Shown: one piece after another, positions 1-9,600 of the stretch
How positions within the stretch are numbered: position 1 is the first letter of the stretch
Layout: each line of letters begins with the position of its first letter
NCBI GenBank assembly: GCA_937916485.1
Contig: CALFSV010000363.1
Location: 10,309-74,308 of the forward strand
Length of the DNA: 64,000 nucleotides
Direction: 5' to 3'
Source of the DNA: an uncultured Paracoccaceae bacterium
GTDB lineage: Bacteria; Pseudomonadota; Alphaproteobacteria; Rhodobacterales; Rhodobacteraceae
The notes under the pieces: model-generated
What the model was told of the DNA's origin: nothing
Seen by the model: the letters and a program-made list of their open reading frames with translations, nothing else
Databases searched by the model: none
Translations under genes and position numbers: made by a program

Positions 1-633
1 CTGGGCCTGCAGGTCAGCCTCGGTCGGTTCGGGCAAAGGCCGGGTCAGGATCGAGTCGGTCACGGGCGCCCAGGTAAAGCTGCGGCGCTCACCGATAAAG
101 GCCACGAGCGCCTCGGCATAGGCGGTCGGTTCCGGGGTGCCGCCGATGACGGCCGCCTGCAAGAGAGAGCGGGAAATCTCGTCGCGCAGATTTGCTTCGA
201 ACTCGGCCTCGGTCATGCCACGACGGTCAAGGGTAAAGCGGTAGGCCTCCCGGTCAAAGGACCCGGATAGGCCCTGGAAGGCAGGGATCTGCAAGACCCG
301 GTCGCGGACGCGGGCATCCCCCACAGAAAGGCCAAGCTGGTGGGCCTCATTGTCCAGAACAGCCGCGGCGACAACCTGGCCTAGAACGGCACGATCAATG
401 CCGAAGGCCTGGGCCTGGGGAAAGCTGAGCGGGGCGCCGATCTGCGCGGAAAAGGCATCGATCTGCTGGGACAGGGCGTCGGCATAGGCCTGCACCCCAA
501 TCTCCTTCTGGCCCGCCGTGCCAATGCTTCGGATCGTTCCGGAGAGGTTGGTCGCGCCAAATCCGATAAGACCCACGAATAGCAGGATAAGGATAACCCA
601 GACGCCAATTCTGCTGTCTTGCCGTTTTGCCAT
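1..633 (-). CDS. ppiD: PpiD/SurA-type peptidyl-prolyl isomerase, N-terminal part (cut by window edge)
   Basis: The reading frame runs leftward from an ATG at 633 and leaves the window at base 1, so only the first 211 residues are visible. They begin with a short charged stretch, then one hydrophobic membrane anchor at about residues 10-30 (WVILILLFVGLIGFG). A SurA-N-like helical region follows, including FGIDRAVLGQVV and a DEISRSLL helix. This layout is that of the inner-membrane, periplasm-facing foldase PpiD. The parvulin domain would lie beyond the window. The fold is inferred from the N-terminus alone, so the exact family member is less sure than the general class. Confidence 0.75.
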   Translation of the reverse strand, partial: MAKRQDSRIGVWVILILLFVGLIGFGATNLSGTIRSIGTAGQKEIGVQAYADALSQQIDAFSAQIGAPLSFPQAQAFGIDRAVLGQVVAAAVLDNEAHQLGLSVGDARVRDRVLQIPAFQGLSGSFDREAYRFTLDRRGMTEAEFEANLRDEISRSLLQAAVIGGTPEPTAYAEALVAFIGERRSFTWAPVTDSILTRPLPEPTEADLQAQ

Positions 634-702
634 CTAGATGCTGTTCCCAGGTCGAATTTCAGGTCTGCCTTCAATATGCGGGCAAAGGGCAGGGTGCAAG
701 GC

Positions 703-1890
703 TCAGAGCGCAACCGAGGCGAGGCGATCAAAGAGATCACCGACTCCCGCTCGATCGATATTGGCGAAGGCAATGCGCAACTGGCGATCCCCGCCCGGCA
801 CCTCGGGGGGCATGAACATGGTACCCGGCAACAACAGGACACCTGCCTGGGCCACAAGACGCCTGGCAACTTCATCCGAGGGGATGGCAAAGGGATGCTC
901 CACATAGGCGAAATAGGCACCCACACCCAAAAGGCGCCAGCCCTTGGCGGCAAGGCGGGGAAAGCCCTCTTCGATAGCGGCGCGACGATCCATGATTTCG
1001 GCGCGCTCCCCGGCGAGCCACTGACCAAGGTTGGTCATGCCCCAGAGGGCGGCGCGCTGGCCGATTTGGTTAGGGCATATCGCAACAGTATCGAGAAACT
1101 TTTCGACCTCGGCCAGCCGCGCCGCACTTGCCGTGATGGCGCCCACGCGGTGGCCCGTGAGGCGGTAGGCCTTGGAAAAGGAATAAAGCTGGATAAGCGT
1201 CATGTCCCAATCGGGGTCAGCAAAAAGGTCATGCGGCGCGCCTGGGCGGCTGTCGAAATCGCGGTAGGTCTCATCGACGATCAAGGCGATCCCATGCTTG
1301 CGAGCCAAATCGTAAAACGCGCGTAAGGTGCTTGCCGGATACTCCACACCTGCCGGATTGTTCGGGCTGACCAACACGATGGCGCGGGTGCGCGGCGTGA
1401 TCAGCGCCTCGGCGGCCGTGGCTTCGGGGATCAGGCCGGGACCGGTGGCGAGGGGCACAGTGGTAATGCCCGCCATGTCATTCCACATGCGGTGGTTGAA
1501 ATAGTAGGGGACGGGCAGAATCACCTCATCCGCTTCGGCGCAAAGGGTCATCAAGGCCGCAGCATAGGCCTGGTTGCACCCCGAAGTTATGGCAACCTGG
1601 GATGGGGAGATGGCGCCCGCGTAATCCCGGCTCCACCTTTCGGCAACGGCGGCGCGCAGGGCAGGGAGGCCCAGAACGGGTCCATAAAGATGCGCCTCGG
1701 GATCGGTGAGCACCGTTTCGGCTATGGCCTGCAGCATGACCTGCGGGGGCGGGTCAACGGGCGCTGCCTGGCTGACGTTGATCAAAGGGCGATCTTCCGG
1801 AAACGCGACACCCTCCAACCAGCGGCGCGCCTCCATGACCGGGGGGGCAAATGTCGTGGCAGTACGCGGCGGAGTCATGGGCAAGGTCAT
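703..1890 (-). CDS. Class I/II pyridoxal-phosphate aminotransferase
   Basis: A 395-residue fold-type I aminotransferase. Visible motifs are the substrate/PLP segment SPNNPAG (about 175-181), DETY (206-209) and the PLP-lysine motif SFSKAYRLTGHR with Lys240. The protein probably transfers amino groups between an amino acid and a 2-oxo acid in the cytoplasm; the substrate cannot be told from sequence. The frame stays open upstream to 2073, but that extension runs through an 80-nt inverted repeat. The ATG at 1890 has GGAA about 8 nt upstream and starts where family similarity begins. It lies downstream of gpt on the same strand, separated from it by the repeat. Confidence 0.85.
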   Translation of the reverse strand: MTLPMTPPRTATTFAPPVMEARRWLEGVAFPEDRPLINVSQAAPVDPPPQVMLQAIAETVLTDPEAHLYGPVLGLPALRAAVAERWSRDYAGAISPSQVAITSGCNQAYAAALMTLCAEADEVILPVPYYFNHRMWNDMAGITTVPLATGPGLIPEATAAEALITPRTRAIVLVSPNNPAGVEYPASTLRAFYDLARKHGIALIVDETYRDFDSRPGAPHDLFADPDWDMTLIQLYSFSKAYRLTGHRVGAITASAARLAEVEKFLDTVAICPNQIGQRAALWGMTNLGQWLAGERAEIMDRRAAIEEGFPRLAAKGWRLLGVGAYFAYVEHPFAIPSDEVARRLVAQAGVLLLPGTMFMPPEVPGGDRQLRIAFANIDRAGVGDLFDRLASVAL

Positions 1891-1938
1891 GGCGTTTTCC
1901 AAATTGCGCGCCTTCGGCGCAAGTCTTTGGTCAGGATG

Positions 1939-2018
1939 GCCTCCGGCGGGAGTATTTTCGACAGAGCGAATGCAGGATCGCTTCTCTTCGCTCTGTCCGA
2001 AATACTCCCGCCGGAGGC
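1939..2018. repeat. 80-nt inverted repeat (dispersed GC-rich intergenic repeat, copy 1)
   Basis: Two 32-nt arms (1939-1970 and 1987-2018) match as reverse complements at 30 of 32 positions around a 16-nt spacer. Each arm carries the CCTCCGGCGGGAGTATTT core. Related cores occur near 17101, 36246 and 48415. It sits 6 nt past the gpt stop codon, so it could form a long hairpin in gpt mRNA. No clear T-tract follows. Confidence 0.8.
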
Positions 2019-2024
2019 TCCGGC

Positions 2025-2534
2025 TTAATCTTTCCCGCGATAGGGTTCGACGTATTGCAGCGCCATGTCCCAAGGGAAGAAGATCCAGGTATCCTGGCTG
2101 ACTTCGGTGATGAAGGTATCCACCTGGGGCCGGCCCTGTGGCTTTGCATAGACGGTGGCGAAATGGGCCATCGGGTATCGGGCCCGGACCAGTTCGAGGG
2201 TCTTTCCCGTGTCGACAAGGTCATCGACGATCAGGATGCCGGTTCCATCGCCCATGAAGTCCGCATCCGGTGATTTCAGCACCTTTGCTTCGGCCTGGGA
2301 TTGGTGGTCGTAGCTTTTGACACTGATGGTGTCGACCGTCCGGATGTCCAGTTCACGGGCCACGATCATTGCCGGGGCCATGCCGCCACGGGTGATGGCC
2401 ACGACCCCCCGCCAGGCGCCGTTGTCCGGTCCGTGTCCGTCAAGCCGCCAGGCGAGCGCCCGACTGTCTCTGTGGATCTGGTCCCAACTGATGTGAAAGC
2501 CCTTTTCGTGTGGCAAGCGGGTGTCTGGGGCCAT
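2025..2534 (-). CDS. gpt: Xanthine-guanine phosphoribosyltransferase
   Basis: A 169-residue purine salvage enzyme that joins xanthine or guanine to PRPP. The PRPP-binding loop [10 protein letters not shown] lies at about residues 103-112, and [11 protein letters not shown] provides the RGG segment near residue 50. The C-terminus contains the FFPWD base-binding segment typical of bacterial Gpt. Two in-frame ATGs are close together. The one at 2540 abuts the ribosome-binding site AAAGGAG, while the one at 2534 has a 6-nt spacer, so 2534 is chosen. The length matches the family. It appears to be a single gene ending at the inverted repeat. Confidence 0.9.
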   Translation of the reverse strand: MAPDTRLPHEKGFHISWDQIHRDSRALAWRLDGHGPDNGAWRGVVAITRGGMAPAMIVARELDIRTVDTISVKSYDHQSQAEAKVLKSPDADFMGDGTGILIVDDLVDTGKTLELVRARYPMAHFATVYAKPQGRPQVDTFITEVSQDTWIFFPWDMALQYVEPYRGKD

Positions 2535-2609
2535 GGGCATCTCCTTTGGATCAGCGTCTACTTTGGGTCTGTAGCAGTGGTCTTCGCCGCGACCGGACGG
2601 GCAACAAGT

Positions 2610-3416
2610 CTAGTCCTTGGTAACGTCCGGGGCATCGACCGCCTTCATTCCCACGACGTGGTAGCCAGCGTCCACGTGGTGGACCTCACCGGTTACGGCG
2701 CTGCCAAGATCGGACAGGAGGTAGAGTGCCGATTTACCGACCTCTTCCTGTGTGACAGTCCGCCGCAGGGGTGAGTTGTATTCGTTCCACCGCATGATCA
2801 GCCGGAAGTCCCCGATGCCCGAGGCTGCCAGGGTCTTGATCGTTCCAGCCGAGATGGCGTTGACCCGGATGTTCTTTTTTCCCAGATCCTCGGCCAGGTA
2901 GCGCACAGACGCTTCGAGCGCGGCCTTGGCGACGCCCATGACGTTATAGTGCGGCATCACCTTCTCTGCGCCATAGTAGGTGAGCGTTAGGCAAGAGCCG
3001 CCATCCGTCATCATCTTTTCCGCCCGCTTGACCACGGCGGTAAAGGAGTAGACCGAAATGTCCATCGACATCAGGAAGTTGGACCTCGATGTATCGACGT
3101 AACGGCCCCGCAATTCGTTCTTGTCGGAGAAGCCAATCGCATGGACGATGAAGTCCAGTTTGCCCCAGCGTTCTTCCAATGCCGCAAAGAGCGCGTCGAT
3201 CGAAGCTTCGTCCCCGACGTCGCAGGGCAGCACGATGTCTGACCCAACCTCGGCCGCCAGCGGGGTCACCCGCTTGAGCAGTGCGTCCCCCTGATACGAG
3301 AAGGCAAGTTCGGCCCCCGCCGCAGCGCAGGCCCTTGCGATGCCCCAGGCGATGGACTTGTCATTTGCCAGACCCATAATCAGGCCGCGTTTGCCCTGCA
3401 TCAAAGACAATGTCAT
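2610..3416 (-). CDS. fabI: Enoyl-[acyl-carrier-protein] reductase (NADH)
   Basis: A 268-residue short-chain dehydrogenase of the FabI branch, performing the last reduction in each cycle of fatty acid synthesis. The N-terminal GLANDKSIAWGIA nucleotide-binding segment and the catalytic Tyr-x6-Lys (Y-NVMGVA-K) are visible, followed by VNAISAGTIKTLAASGI, which is diagnostic of FabI. The start at 3416 (MTLSLMQGKRG) has GAAAGGGG at a suitable distance; an upstream in-frame ATG at 3440 lies before that site. It is divergent from pdxH across about 200 nt. FabI is the classical triclosan/isoniazid-type target; nothing in the sequence indicates resistance. Confidence 0.95.
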   Translation of the reverse strand: MTLSLMQGKRGLIMGLANDKSIAWGIARACAAAGAELAFSYQGDALLKRVTPLAAEVGSDIVLPCDVGDEASIDALFAALEERWGKLDFIVHAIGFSDKNELRGRYVDTSRSNFLMSMDISVYSFTAVVKRAEKMMTDGGSCLTLTYYGAEKVMPHYNVMGVAKAALEASVRYLAEDLGKKNIRVNAISAGTIKTLAASGIGDFRLIMRWNEYNSPLRRTVTQEEVGKSALYLLSDLGSAVTGEVHHVDAGYHVVGMKAVDAPDVTKD

Positions 3417-3622
3417 ACAAATGCCCCTTTCTCGCTGCAATCGGGGTTTCCGAACTGCTTGTTGGTTGTCGTGTAGGCGATTGCCAAGGCTGCATCAAGC
3501 AAGACTGCAAGAAGAGAGCTGCTGAGTATGATCGTTGCCAATGACCGAAATACTGGTATTCTAACCGCCGTATTGACGGACACGAATTATGCTCAGCGGT
3601 ATTGTTAAGAGGGGATTTTGGT

Positions 3623-4210
3623 ATGATGACCGATGGTGACCCATTCGATCAGGCCCGCGCCTGGCTAGCCGAGGCCGAGGCGACAGAGCCTAACGATCCC
3701 AACGCGATTGCGCTTGCAACGGTTGACGCTGATGGCCTTCCGAACGTCCGCATGGTCCTTCTTAAGGAAATCGAGCCTGCGGCCTTCGTGTTCTACACCA
3801 ACTACGACAGCCGCAAAGGGCAGGAAATCGCTGCCTCGGGCAAGGCCGCCTTTGTCATGCACTGGAAGTCCCTCGCCCGGCAGATTCGGGTTCGCGGGTT
3901 TGTCAGCCGCGAGGACGGCCCGAAGGCGGATGCCTATTACGCCTCGCGGTCGCTTCAGTCGCGTCTTGGCGCCTGGGCCTCGCGCCAGTCTCAGCCACTG
4001 TCGTCGCGCGCTGCCCTGATGGCAGAGGTGACCCGCGTGACCGCGACAAAGGGACCCAATCCGGACCGGCCGCCCTTTTGGGGAGGCTTCCGGATCGTTC
4101 CTCTTGAGATCGAGTTTTGGCAGGACGGTGCCTTCCGCCTGCATGATCGGATCAGGTGGGAGCGGGCGACCGTCGATAGTGGGTGGAAAACCACACGGTT
4201 GAACCCCTGA
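3623..4210 (+). CDS. pdxH: Pyridoxamine 5'-phosphate oxidase
   Basis: A 195-residue FMN enzyme that oxidises pyridoxine or pyridoxamine 5'-phosphate to PLP. Recognisable PdxH segments are RMVLLKEI and [12 protein letters not shown] in the FMN region, [12 protein letters not shown], and the C-terminal block with [13 protein letters not shown] and the end WKTTRLNP, which carries family-typical substrate-binding residues. The start at 3623 has AGGGG 8 nt upstream; an alternative TTG at 3602 would add seven residues without a better ribosome-binding site. It is divergently transcribed from fabI. Confidence 0.93.
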   Translation: MMTDGDPFDQARAWLAEAEATEPNDPNAIALATVDADGLPNVRMVLLKEIEPAAFVFYTNYDSRKGQEIAASGKAAFVMHWKSLARQIRVRGFVSREDGPKADAYYASRSLQSRLGAWASRQSQPLSSRAALMAEVTRVTATKGPNPDRPPFWGGFRIVPLEIEFWQDGAFRLHDRIRWERATVDSGWKTTRLNP

Positions 4211-4318
4211 ATTTGGCGCTTCGTGAATAACCGGGCTTGAACAACCTATATAAACATGCCCTAAACTGATTAATTTGTAGAGCCGCGGCATCAGATATTT
4301 CAGCCAAGGCTGGGAAGA

Positions 4319-4888
4319 ATGAGTATGACAATATTGGAAAATGACGACGAACGTCGCACCGTTGCAGGCCGCGTTAAGTGGTTCGACCCCGCCAAAGGTT
4401 TTGGTTTTGTCATCGCTGACGAGGGTGGCCCGGACATTCTGTTGCATGCCAACGTGCTGCGCAACTTTGGGCAGAGCTCGCTGGCCGACGGTTCGGGCAT
4501 AACGTTGATTGTGCAGAAGACCGAACGTGGCATTCAGGCCTATGAAGTCCTGTCGATTGCGCCCCCGGACACTCCGCTTGGCGGCGGTCTGTCGGATATC
4601 GCCGAACAGGATCCCGAATACATCGCCTCGCGCCCTCTTGAGCCGGCTCGGGTGAAGTGGTTTGATAAGACCAAGGGTTTCGGGTTTGCCAACGTGTTTG
4701 GCCGGTCAGAGGATGTGTTCGTGCATATCGAGGTTTTGCGCCAGTCCGGTTTTGCGGATCTCAGCCCGGGCGAGGCGGTCTGCCTGCGCGTCATCGAGGG
4801 CCGCCGGGGTCGCATGGCAGCCGAGGTTCTGGCCTGGGATGTTGGCATGAGGACGCCTGGTGGGTCGGCCGGAGATTCGGCCGAATGA
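4319..4888 (+). CDS. Double cold-shock-domain protein
   Basis: A 189-residue protein with two cold-shock domains in tandem. The first (about 15-80) has GRVKWFDPAKGFGF and the second (about 108-175) has ARVKWFDKTKGFGF. The RNP1-like KGFGF and the RNP2-like D-I/V-L/F-H motifs (DILLHA and DVFVHI) are present in both. It should bind single-stranded RNA or DNA as a chaperone or regulator. Two-domain CspA-like proteins are common in alphaproteobacteria. GGGAAGA directly precedes the ATG, and a second ATG two codons later is equally possible. The stop overlaps the next gene by 4 nt (ATGA), so the two are probably translationally coupled. Confidence 0.92.
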   Translation: MSMTILENDDERRTVAGRVKWFDPAKGFGFVIADEGGPDILLHANVLRNFGQSSLADGSGITLIVQKTERGIQAYEVLSIAPPDTPLGGGLSDIAEQDPEYIASRPLEPARVKWFDKTKGFGFANVFGRSEDVFVHIEVLRQSGFADLSPGEAVCLRVIEGRRGRMAAEVLAWDVGMRTPGGSAGDSAE

Positions 4889-5376
4889 TCCGATCCGTTT
4901 TGCTCGGGACTGTTGTTGTTCTGGGCACACAGGTCATGGGCGCGATAGACGCCCAGGCCGCCTGCTCGGCCGATCGCGTTCTGGTGAAAGGGGAGTGGGG
5001 GCAAGCCAGTTTCAAGGTAACTATCGCCGATACCCCCGAGTTGCGAGGTCGTGGCCTGATGTTCGTCGAACAGATGGGCACCTTGGAAGGCATGCTATTT
5101 GCTTATGAGGCCCCGCAGCGGGCGACCTTCTGGATGCGCAACACGCTGATCCCACTGGATATGCTCTTCACCAGTCCTGACGGGACTATTCTGACGGTGC
5201 ATGAGAATGCCATCCCGTTGGATGAAACCACCATTGATGGTGGGCCAGGTGTGCAATTCGTTCTGGAGATCAATGGTGGTATGGCATCCCGCCTCGGTAT
5301 TGAGCCGGGCGATGTGATGCAGCATCCCATATTTGGCCCCAATGCGGTCCTTCCGTGTGAGACGACGTCGCCTTAG
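4885..5376 (+). CDS. DUF192 family exported protein
   Basis: A 163-residue protein with an N-terminal signal peptide ending near AQAAC (about residue 26), so it is exported or membrane-attached. The DUF192 core follows: ELRGRGLMF, the signature FWMRNTLIPLDMLF and the end FVLEINGG...RLGIEPGD. The family's function is not established. It overlaps the cold-shock gene by 4 nt and ends just before tRNA-Pro. Coupling to a cold-shock-domain gene is common in alphaproteobacteria and hints at a joint stress role, which is inference only. Confidence 0.88.
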   Translation: MIRSVLLGTVVVLGTQVMGAIDAQAACSADRVLVKGEWGQASFKVTIADTPELRGRGLMFVEQMGTLEGMLFAYEAPQRATFWMRNTLIPLDMLFTSPDGTILTVHENAIPLDETTIDGGPGVQFVLEINGGMASRLGIEPGDVMQHPIFGPNAVLPCETTSP

Positions 5377-5418
5377 GGCTTTTCAATTCCTTTCGGGCGT
5401 CCTATGAGGGCGTCGGTT

Positions 5419-5495
5419 CGGGGCGTAGCGCAGTCTGGTAGCGCATCTGTTTTGGGAACAGAGGGTCGGGAGTTCGAATCTCTCCGCCCCGACCA
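5419..5495 (+). tRNA. tRNA-Pro (anticodon TGG)
   Basis: The 77-nt cloverleaf has acceptor arms CGGGGCG (5419-5425) and CGCCCCG (5485-5491), an encoded ACCA end, anticodon stem TCTGT/ACAGA around loop TTTGGGA (anticodon TGG), and a TTCGAAT T-loop. Confidence 0.97.
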
Positions 5496-5602
5496 ATCTT
5501 CATAAATCGAGTCTTGCTGTGCCCTTTGTCTGGGCATTGGCCAACAAGGCTGTTTTCGTGTAGGATGTTGCGGTCCGTCGATCCTGTTGTCTCGTTCCGT
5601 GC

Positions 5603-6061
5603 CTAAGGATTGGGCGTTGCAAGCAATGTGCCGCCGGCTGCCGCCAAAAGCGCCCTGACTGATTGCGTCACGCCCTCGTCTTCCAGGCGGACCTGAACCA
5701 CCATTCCGTCGCGCTGCGGGACCCGGATATAGTTGTCGACAACGACGATTGTGCCTGCGGTGTCATCAACCACGTGGAACCGTATGATATAGGACGGTAA
5801 TTCTTCGACTGTTCCATTGTGCTCAACGATGAGGGCGGCGGCGGCCTCTGGCGTAGGCAAGGTTTCGCAGATCACCCCATCAGGTCTTTGGATGCGTGCA
5901 GTCTGCAAGGGGCCGGAACAGGCTGCCCGAGCGGCGGCCAGCAGATTGTCTGGATAGTTTTCAAAAAGCGCACTTTGTGCGCCTGCGCCGGGTGGTGGCA
6001 GGATAGGCGCAGCTGCGCATCCGGCCAGTCCGGTCAAAAGGGTCAGAACGATAAGACGCAC
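5603..6061 (-). CDS. Small predicted lipoprotein of unknown function
   Basis: A 152-residue protein starting at a GTG (6061) with AGGA 7 nt upstream. The first residues form a signal sequence, VRLIVLTLLTGLAGC, whose LAGC is a lipobox, so the mature protein would be anchored by a lipidated Cys. A proline-rich linker (PILPPPGAG) leads to a domain containing one further Cys pair (AACSG and VICET) and a strand-rich C-terminal half. The open frame extends upstream to 6271, but that part reads like non-coding DNA with DnaA-box-like sites. I recognise no specific family. Confidence 0.7.
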   Translation of the reverse strand: MRLIVLTLLTGLAGCAAAPILPPPGAGAQSALFENYPDNLLAAARAACSGPLQTARIQRPDGVICETLPTPEAAAALIVEHNGTVEELPSYIIRFHVVDDTAGTIVVVDNYIRVPQRDGMVVQVRLEDEGVTQSVRALLAAAGGTLLATPNP

Positions 6062-6191
6062 GATGCAATCCTGTTGCTTGTGGCAAGCGTGGCACACCGG
6101 AGCCTGCTGCGAAAGGGACGGTTTGTGCCCGGGGTGAGTCGCGCAACAAGACGGGGCGCTGGATACCGCCTTCACCCTGTGACTGAGCCTT

Positions 6192-6271
6192 TGGGGATAA
6201 CCTTGTATAGGGTAATCAAATTTCCCCACACCGGTCAGAAAAGCAGGAACGCGCGGTCTGTCTGTGGACAA
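6192..6271. promoter_or_regulatory. Three DnaA-box-like nonamers upstream of nrdJ
   Basis: On the minus strand, 6192-6200 reads TTATCCCCA and 6263-6271 reads TTGTCCACA, each one mismatch from TTATCCACA. On the plus strand, 6222-6230 reads TTCCCCACA, two mismatches. They lie 350-430 nt upstream of nrdJ and just upstream of the lipoprotein gene. DnaA control of ribonucleotide reductase is known in other bacteria; here it is inference. Confidence 0.35.
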
Positions 6272-6409
6272 GTCTTGGGATGAATCGGGAGGGGCGGCGG
6301 CCGGGTCGACCTCTTTGTGACGTCAATAAGAAAAATACATCATCTAGTAGGAAAAAGCCGTTGACCCCCCACCGCTGGATAGGTCAGTTTGTGCAAGCCG
6401 ACGAGAGAC

Positions 6410-6425
6410 GTACTACATGTAGTGT
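6410..6425. promoter_or_regulatory. NrdR-box-like palindrome, distal
   Basis: GTACTACATGTAGTGT fits the NrdR-box pattern acaCwAtATaTwGtgt at most positions and contains the palindrome ACTACATGTAGT. It lies about 200 nt upstream of nrdJ. Paired boxes are the usual arrangement for the ATP-cone repressor NrdR, which controls ribonucleotide reductase genes. Confidence 0.65.
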
Positions 6426-6494
6426 TTTGATGGCACGGGCTGGGTTACCACAACACGATTGGAAGGTCTTGCGGGGTCTTCGGGGGGCGAAGGC

Positions 6495-6510
6495 CACCAA
6501 CATATAGTGT
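6495..6510. promoter_or_regulatory. NrdR-box-like palindrome, proximal
   Basis: CACCAACATATAGTGT matches the NrdR-box right half (TATAGTGT) fully and the left half partly. The start-to-start distance to the distal box is 85 nt, close to eight helical turns, so both boxes would face the same side of the DNA. The 6280-6625 stretch shows no other gene I can support. Confidence 0.65.
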
Positions 6511-6625
6511 TTGGTCCGATTCTGTGTGGAGCGCTACCGCGCTCGTCCGGCAGGCAAGGTGCGGCACGTAGAGTGCTGCTGGGACAACAGGCGCCGCAAC
6601 GACGGCGTACAGAGGGGCAAGAGCG

Positions 6626-9600
6626 ATGAAAATCGAACGCAATTTCACCACCAAGGGTAGAGACGCCTACGCGGGCATCGACTTCCGCACCGCCGTATCC
6701 GAGATCCGCAATCCCGATGGCACCGTTGTGTTCAAGCTCGACACGCTCGAGGTTCCGGCCAAGTGGAGCCAGGTCGCCTCTGACGTCATCGCGCAAAAGT
6801 ATTTCCGCAAGGCTGGTGTCCCCTCTGACCTCAAGCCCGTGCGTGAAAAGGGCGTGCCCGAGTTCCTGTGGCGCAGCGTTCCTGCCGAAGGTGCGACCTT
6901 TGGCGGCGAGACGAGCGCCAAGCAGGTGTTCGACCGTCTGGCCGGGGCCTGGACCTACTGGGGCTGGAAAGGTGGCTATTTCACCACCGAGGATGACGCG
7001 CGTGCCTACTACGACGAGATGCGTCACATGCTGGCCGGACAGATGGCGGCCCCGAACTCGCCTCAGTGGTTCAACACCGGCCTGCATTGGGCCTACGGCA
7101 TCGACGGCCCGGCGCAGGGTCACCACTATGTGGACTACAAGACCGGCAAGCTGACCCGCTCCACCTCGTCTTACGAGCATCCCCAGCCGCATGCCTGCTT
7201 TATTCAGGGCGTCCAGGACGATCTGGTCAACGAGGGCGGCATCATGGACCTGTGGGTTCGTGAGGCGCGTCTGTTCAAGTACGGCTCTGGCACCGGCACC
7301 AACTTCTCGATGTTGCGTGGCGAAGGCGAGAAACTGTCGGGCGGCGGCAAGTCGTCGGGCCTGATGGGCTTTCTCAAGATCGGTGACCGGGCAGCCGGTG
7401 CAATCAAGTCGGGCGGCACCACCCGCCGCGCTGCCAAGATGGTCATTGTCGATGCCGACCACCCCGATATCGAACAGTTCATCAACTGGAAGGTTCTAGA
7501 AGAGCAAAAGGTGGCGTCCATCGTCGCCGGCTCCAAGATGCATGAACAAAAGCTCAACGGTATCTTTGCCGCCATCAAGTCCTGGGACGGCGCTGTTGAG
7601 GCGGCCTATGATCCCAAGATCAACATGGCCCTCAAGGACGCTATCCGCGAGGCCAAGAAGGTCGCCATCCCCGACACTTACGTCAAGCGGGTGCTGGACT
7701 ACGCCAAGCAGGGCCATACCTCGATCGAATTCCCGACCTATGACACCGACTGGGATTCCGAAGCCTACGCAAGCGTGTCTGGCCAGAACTCCAACAACTC
7801 CATCCGCGTGACCGACGCCTTCCTCAAGGCCGTCGAGCAGGATGGCGACTGGGAGCTTCTGAACCGCCGCGACGGCACCGTCGCCAAGACCATCAAAGCC
7901 CGCGATCTGTGGGAGCAGGTCGGCCACGCCGCCTGGGCCTGTGCCGATCCCGGCATCCAGTACCACGACACTGTCAACGCCTGGCACACCTGCCCCGAGG
8001 ATGGGGCGATCCGCGGATCGAACCCTTGCTCTGAGTACATGTTCCTGGACGACACGGCCTGCAACCTGGCCTCGATGAACCTGCTGACTTTCCACAAGAA
8101 TGGTGAGTTCCAGGTCGAGGACTACATGCATGCCACCCGGCTCTGGACCCTGACGTTGGAAATCAGCGTGATGATGGCGCAGTTCCCCTCCAAGGAAATC
8201 GCGCAGCTGTCCTACGACTTCCGCACCCTTGGTCTTGGCTATGCCAACATCGGCGGCCTGCTGATGAACATGGGTCTTGGCTACGATTCCGCAGAAGGCC
8301 GGGCCATGGCCGGGGCGCTGACCGCGATCCTGACCGGCGTCTCCTACGCGACCTCTGCCGAGATCGCCGGAGAGCTGGGCGCCTTCTCGGGCTACCAGCG
8401 CAACAGCAGCCATATGCTGCGGGTCATCCGCAACCACCGTAACGCCGCCTACGGCAATGCCGATGGCTACGAGGACCTGGCGGTGCCGCCGGTTCCGCTG
8501 GACCATGCCAATTGCCCCGATCAGCGGCTGATCGCCTTGGCCAAATCGACTTGGGACGAGGCGCTGACCCTTGGGGAACAGCATGGCTACCGCAACGCAC
8601 AGGTCAGCGTCATTGCCCCGACCGGCACCATCGGTCTGGTCATGGATTGCGACACCACCGGGATCGAGCCTGACTTTGCCCTGGTAAAGTTCAAGAAGCT
8701 GGCCGGTGGCGGCTACTTCAAGATCATCAACCGCTCGGTTCCGGCAGCCCTCGTAAAACTGGGCTATGGCTCGGCCCAGATCGAAGAGATTGTCAGCCAT
8801 GCCGTCGGCCACGGCACGCTTGGCAATGCCCCCGGCATCAATCACACCGCCCTGATCGGCCACGGCTTTGGCCCGGCCGAGCTGGAAAAGATCGAGGCAG
8901 CTCTGCCGTCGGCCTTTGACATCCGCTTTGTCTTTAACCAGTGGACCCTTGGCGAAGAGTTCTGCACCCGGACCCTGGGCATCCCCATGGCCAAGTTGAA
9001 TGACCCCACTTTCGACCTGCTGCGCCATCTGGGCTTTAGCCGCGCCGACATCGACGCCGCCAACGACCATGTCTGCGGCACGATGACCCTGGAAGGGGCG
9101 CCGCACCTGAAGGTCGAGCACTACTCGGTCTTTGACTGCGCCAACCCCTGCGGAAAAAAGGGCAAGCGGTTCCTGAACGTCGACAGCCACATCTACATGA
9201 TGGCGGCAGCCCAATCGTTCATCTCGGGCGCGATCTCAAAGACGATCAACATGCCCAACGATGCTACGATCGAGGATTGCCAGAAGGCTTACGAGTTGTC
9301 CTGGAGCCTTGGGATCAAGGCGAACGCCCTCTATCGCGACGGGTCAAAGCTGTCGCAGCCGCTGGCCTCTGCCCTGATCGAAGACGATGAAGATGCCGCC
9401 GAAACCCTGGCCTCGGGTACGCCTCAGGCCAAGGCGGAAGTCTTGGCCGAGAAGATTATCGAGAAAGTCATCATCCAGGAAATCCGCAACCGCGAGCGGG
9501 AAAAGATGCCCCAGCGCCGCAAGGGCTATACCCAAAAGGCGATGGTCGGCGGTCACAAGGTCTACCTGCGGACCGGCGAATATGAGGATGGCTCTCTGGG

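Noticed and set aside
6280..6507. 75-residue frame upstream of nrdJ
   Set aside because: It runs through both NrdR-box-like sites, has no convincing ribosome-binding site and no recognisable domain; treated as leader DNA.
6062..6625. Cobalamin riboswitch upstream of the B12-dependent nrdJ
   Set aside because: I looked for a B12-box-like core and the associated long stems and did not recognise one; a covariance-model search would be decisive.
7496..9214. 572-residue open frame on the minus strand inside nrdJ
   Set aside because: It is antisense to the well-supported nrdJ coding sequence, with no ribosome-binding site or recognisable motif; high GC produces such frames.
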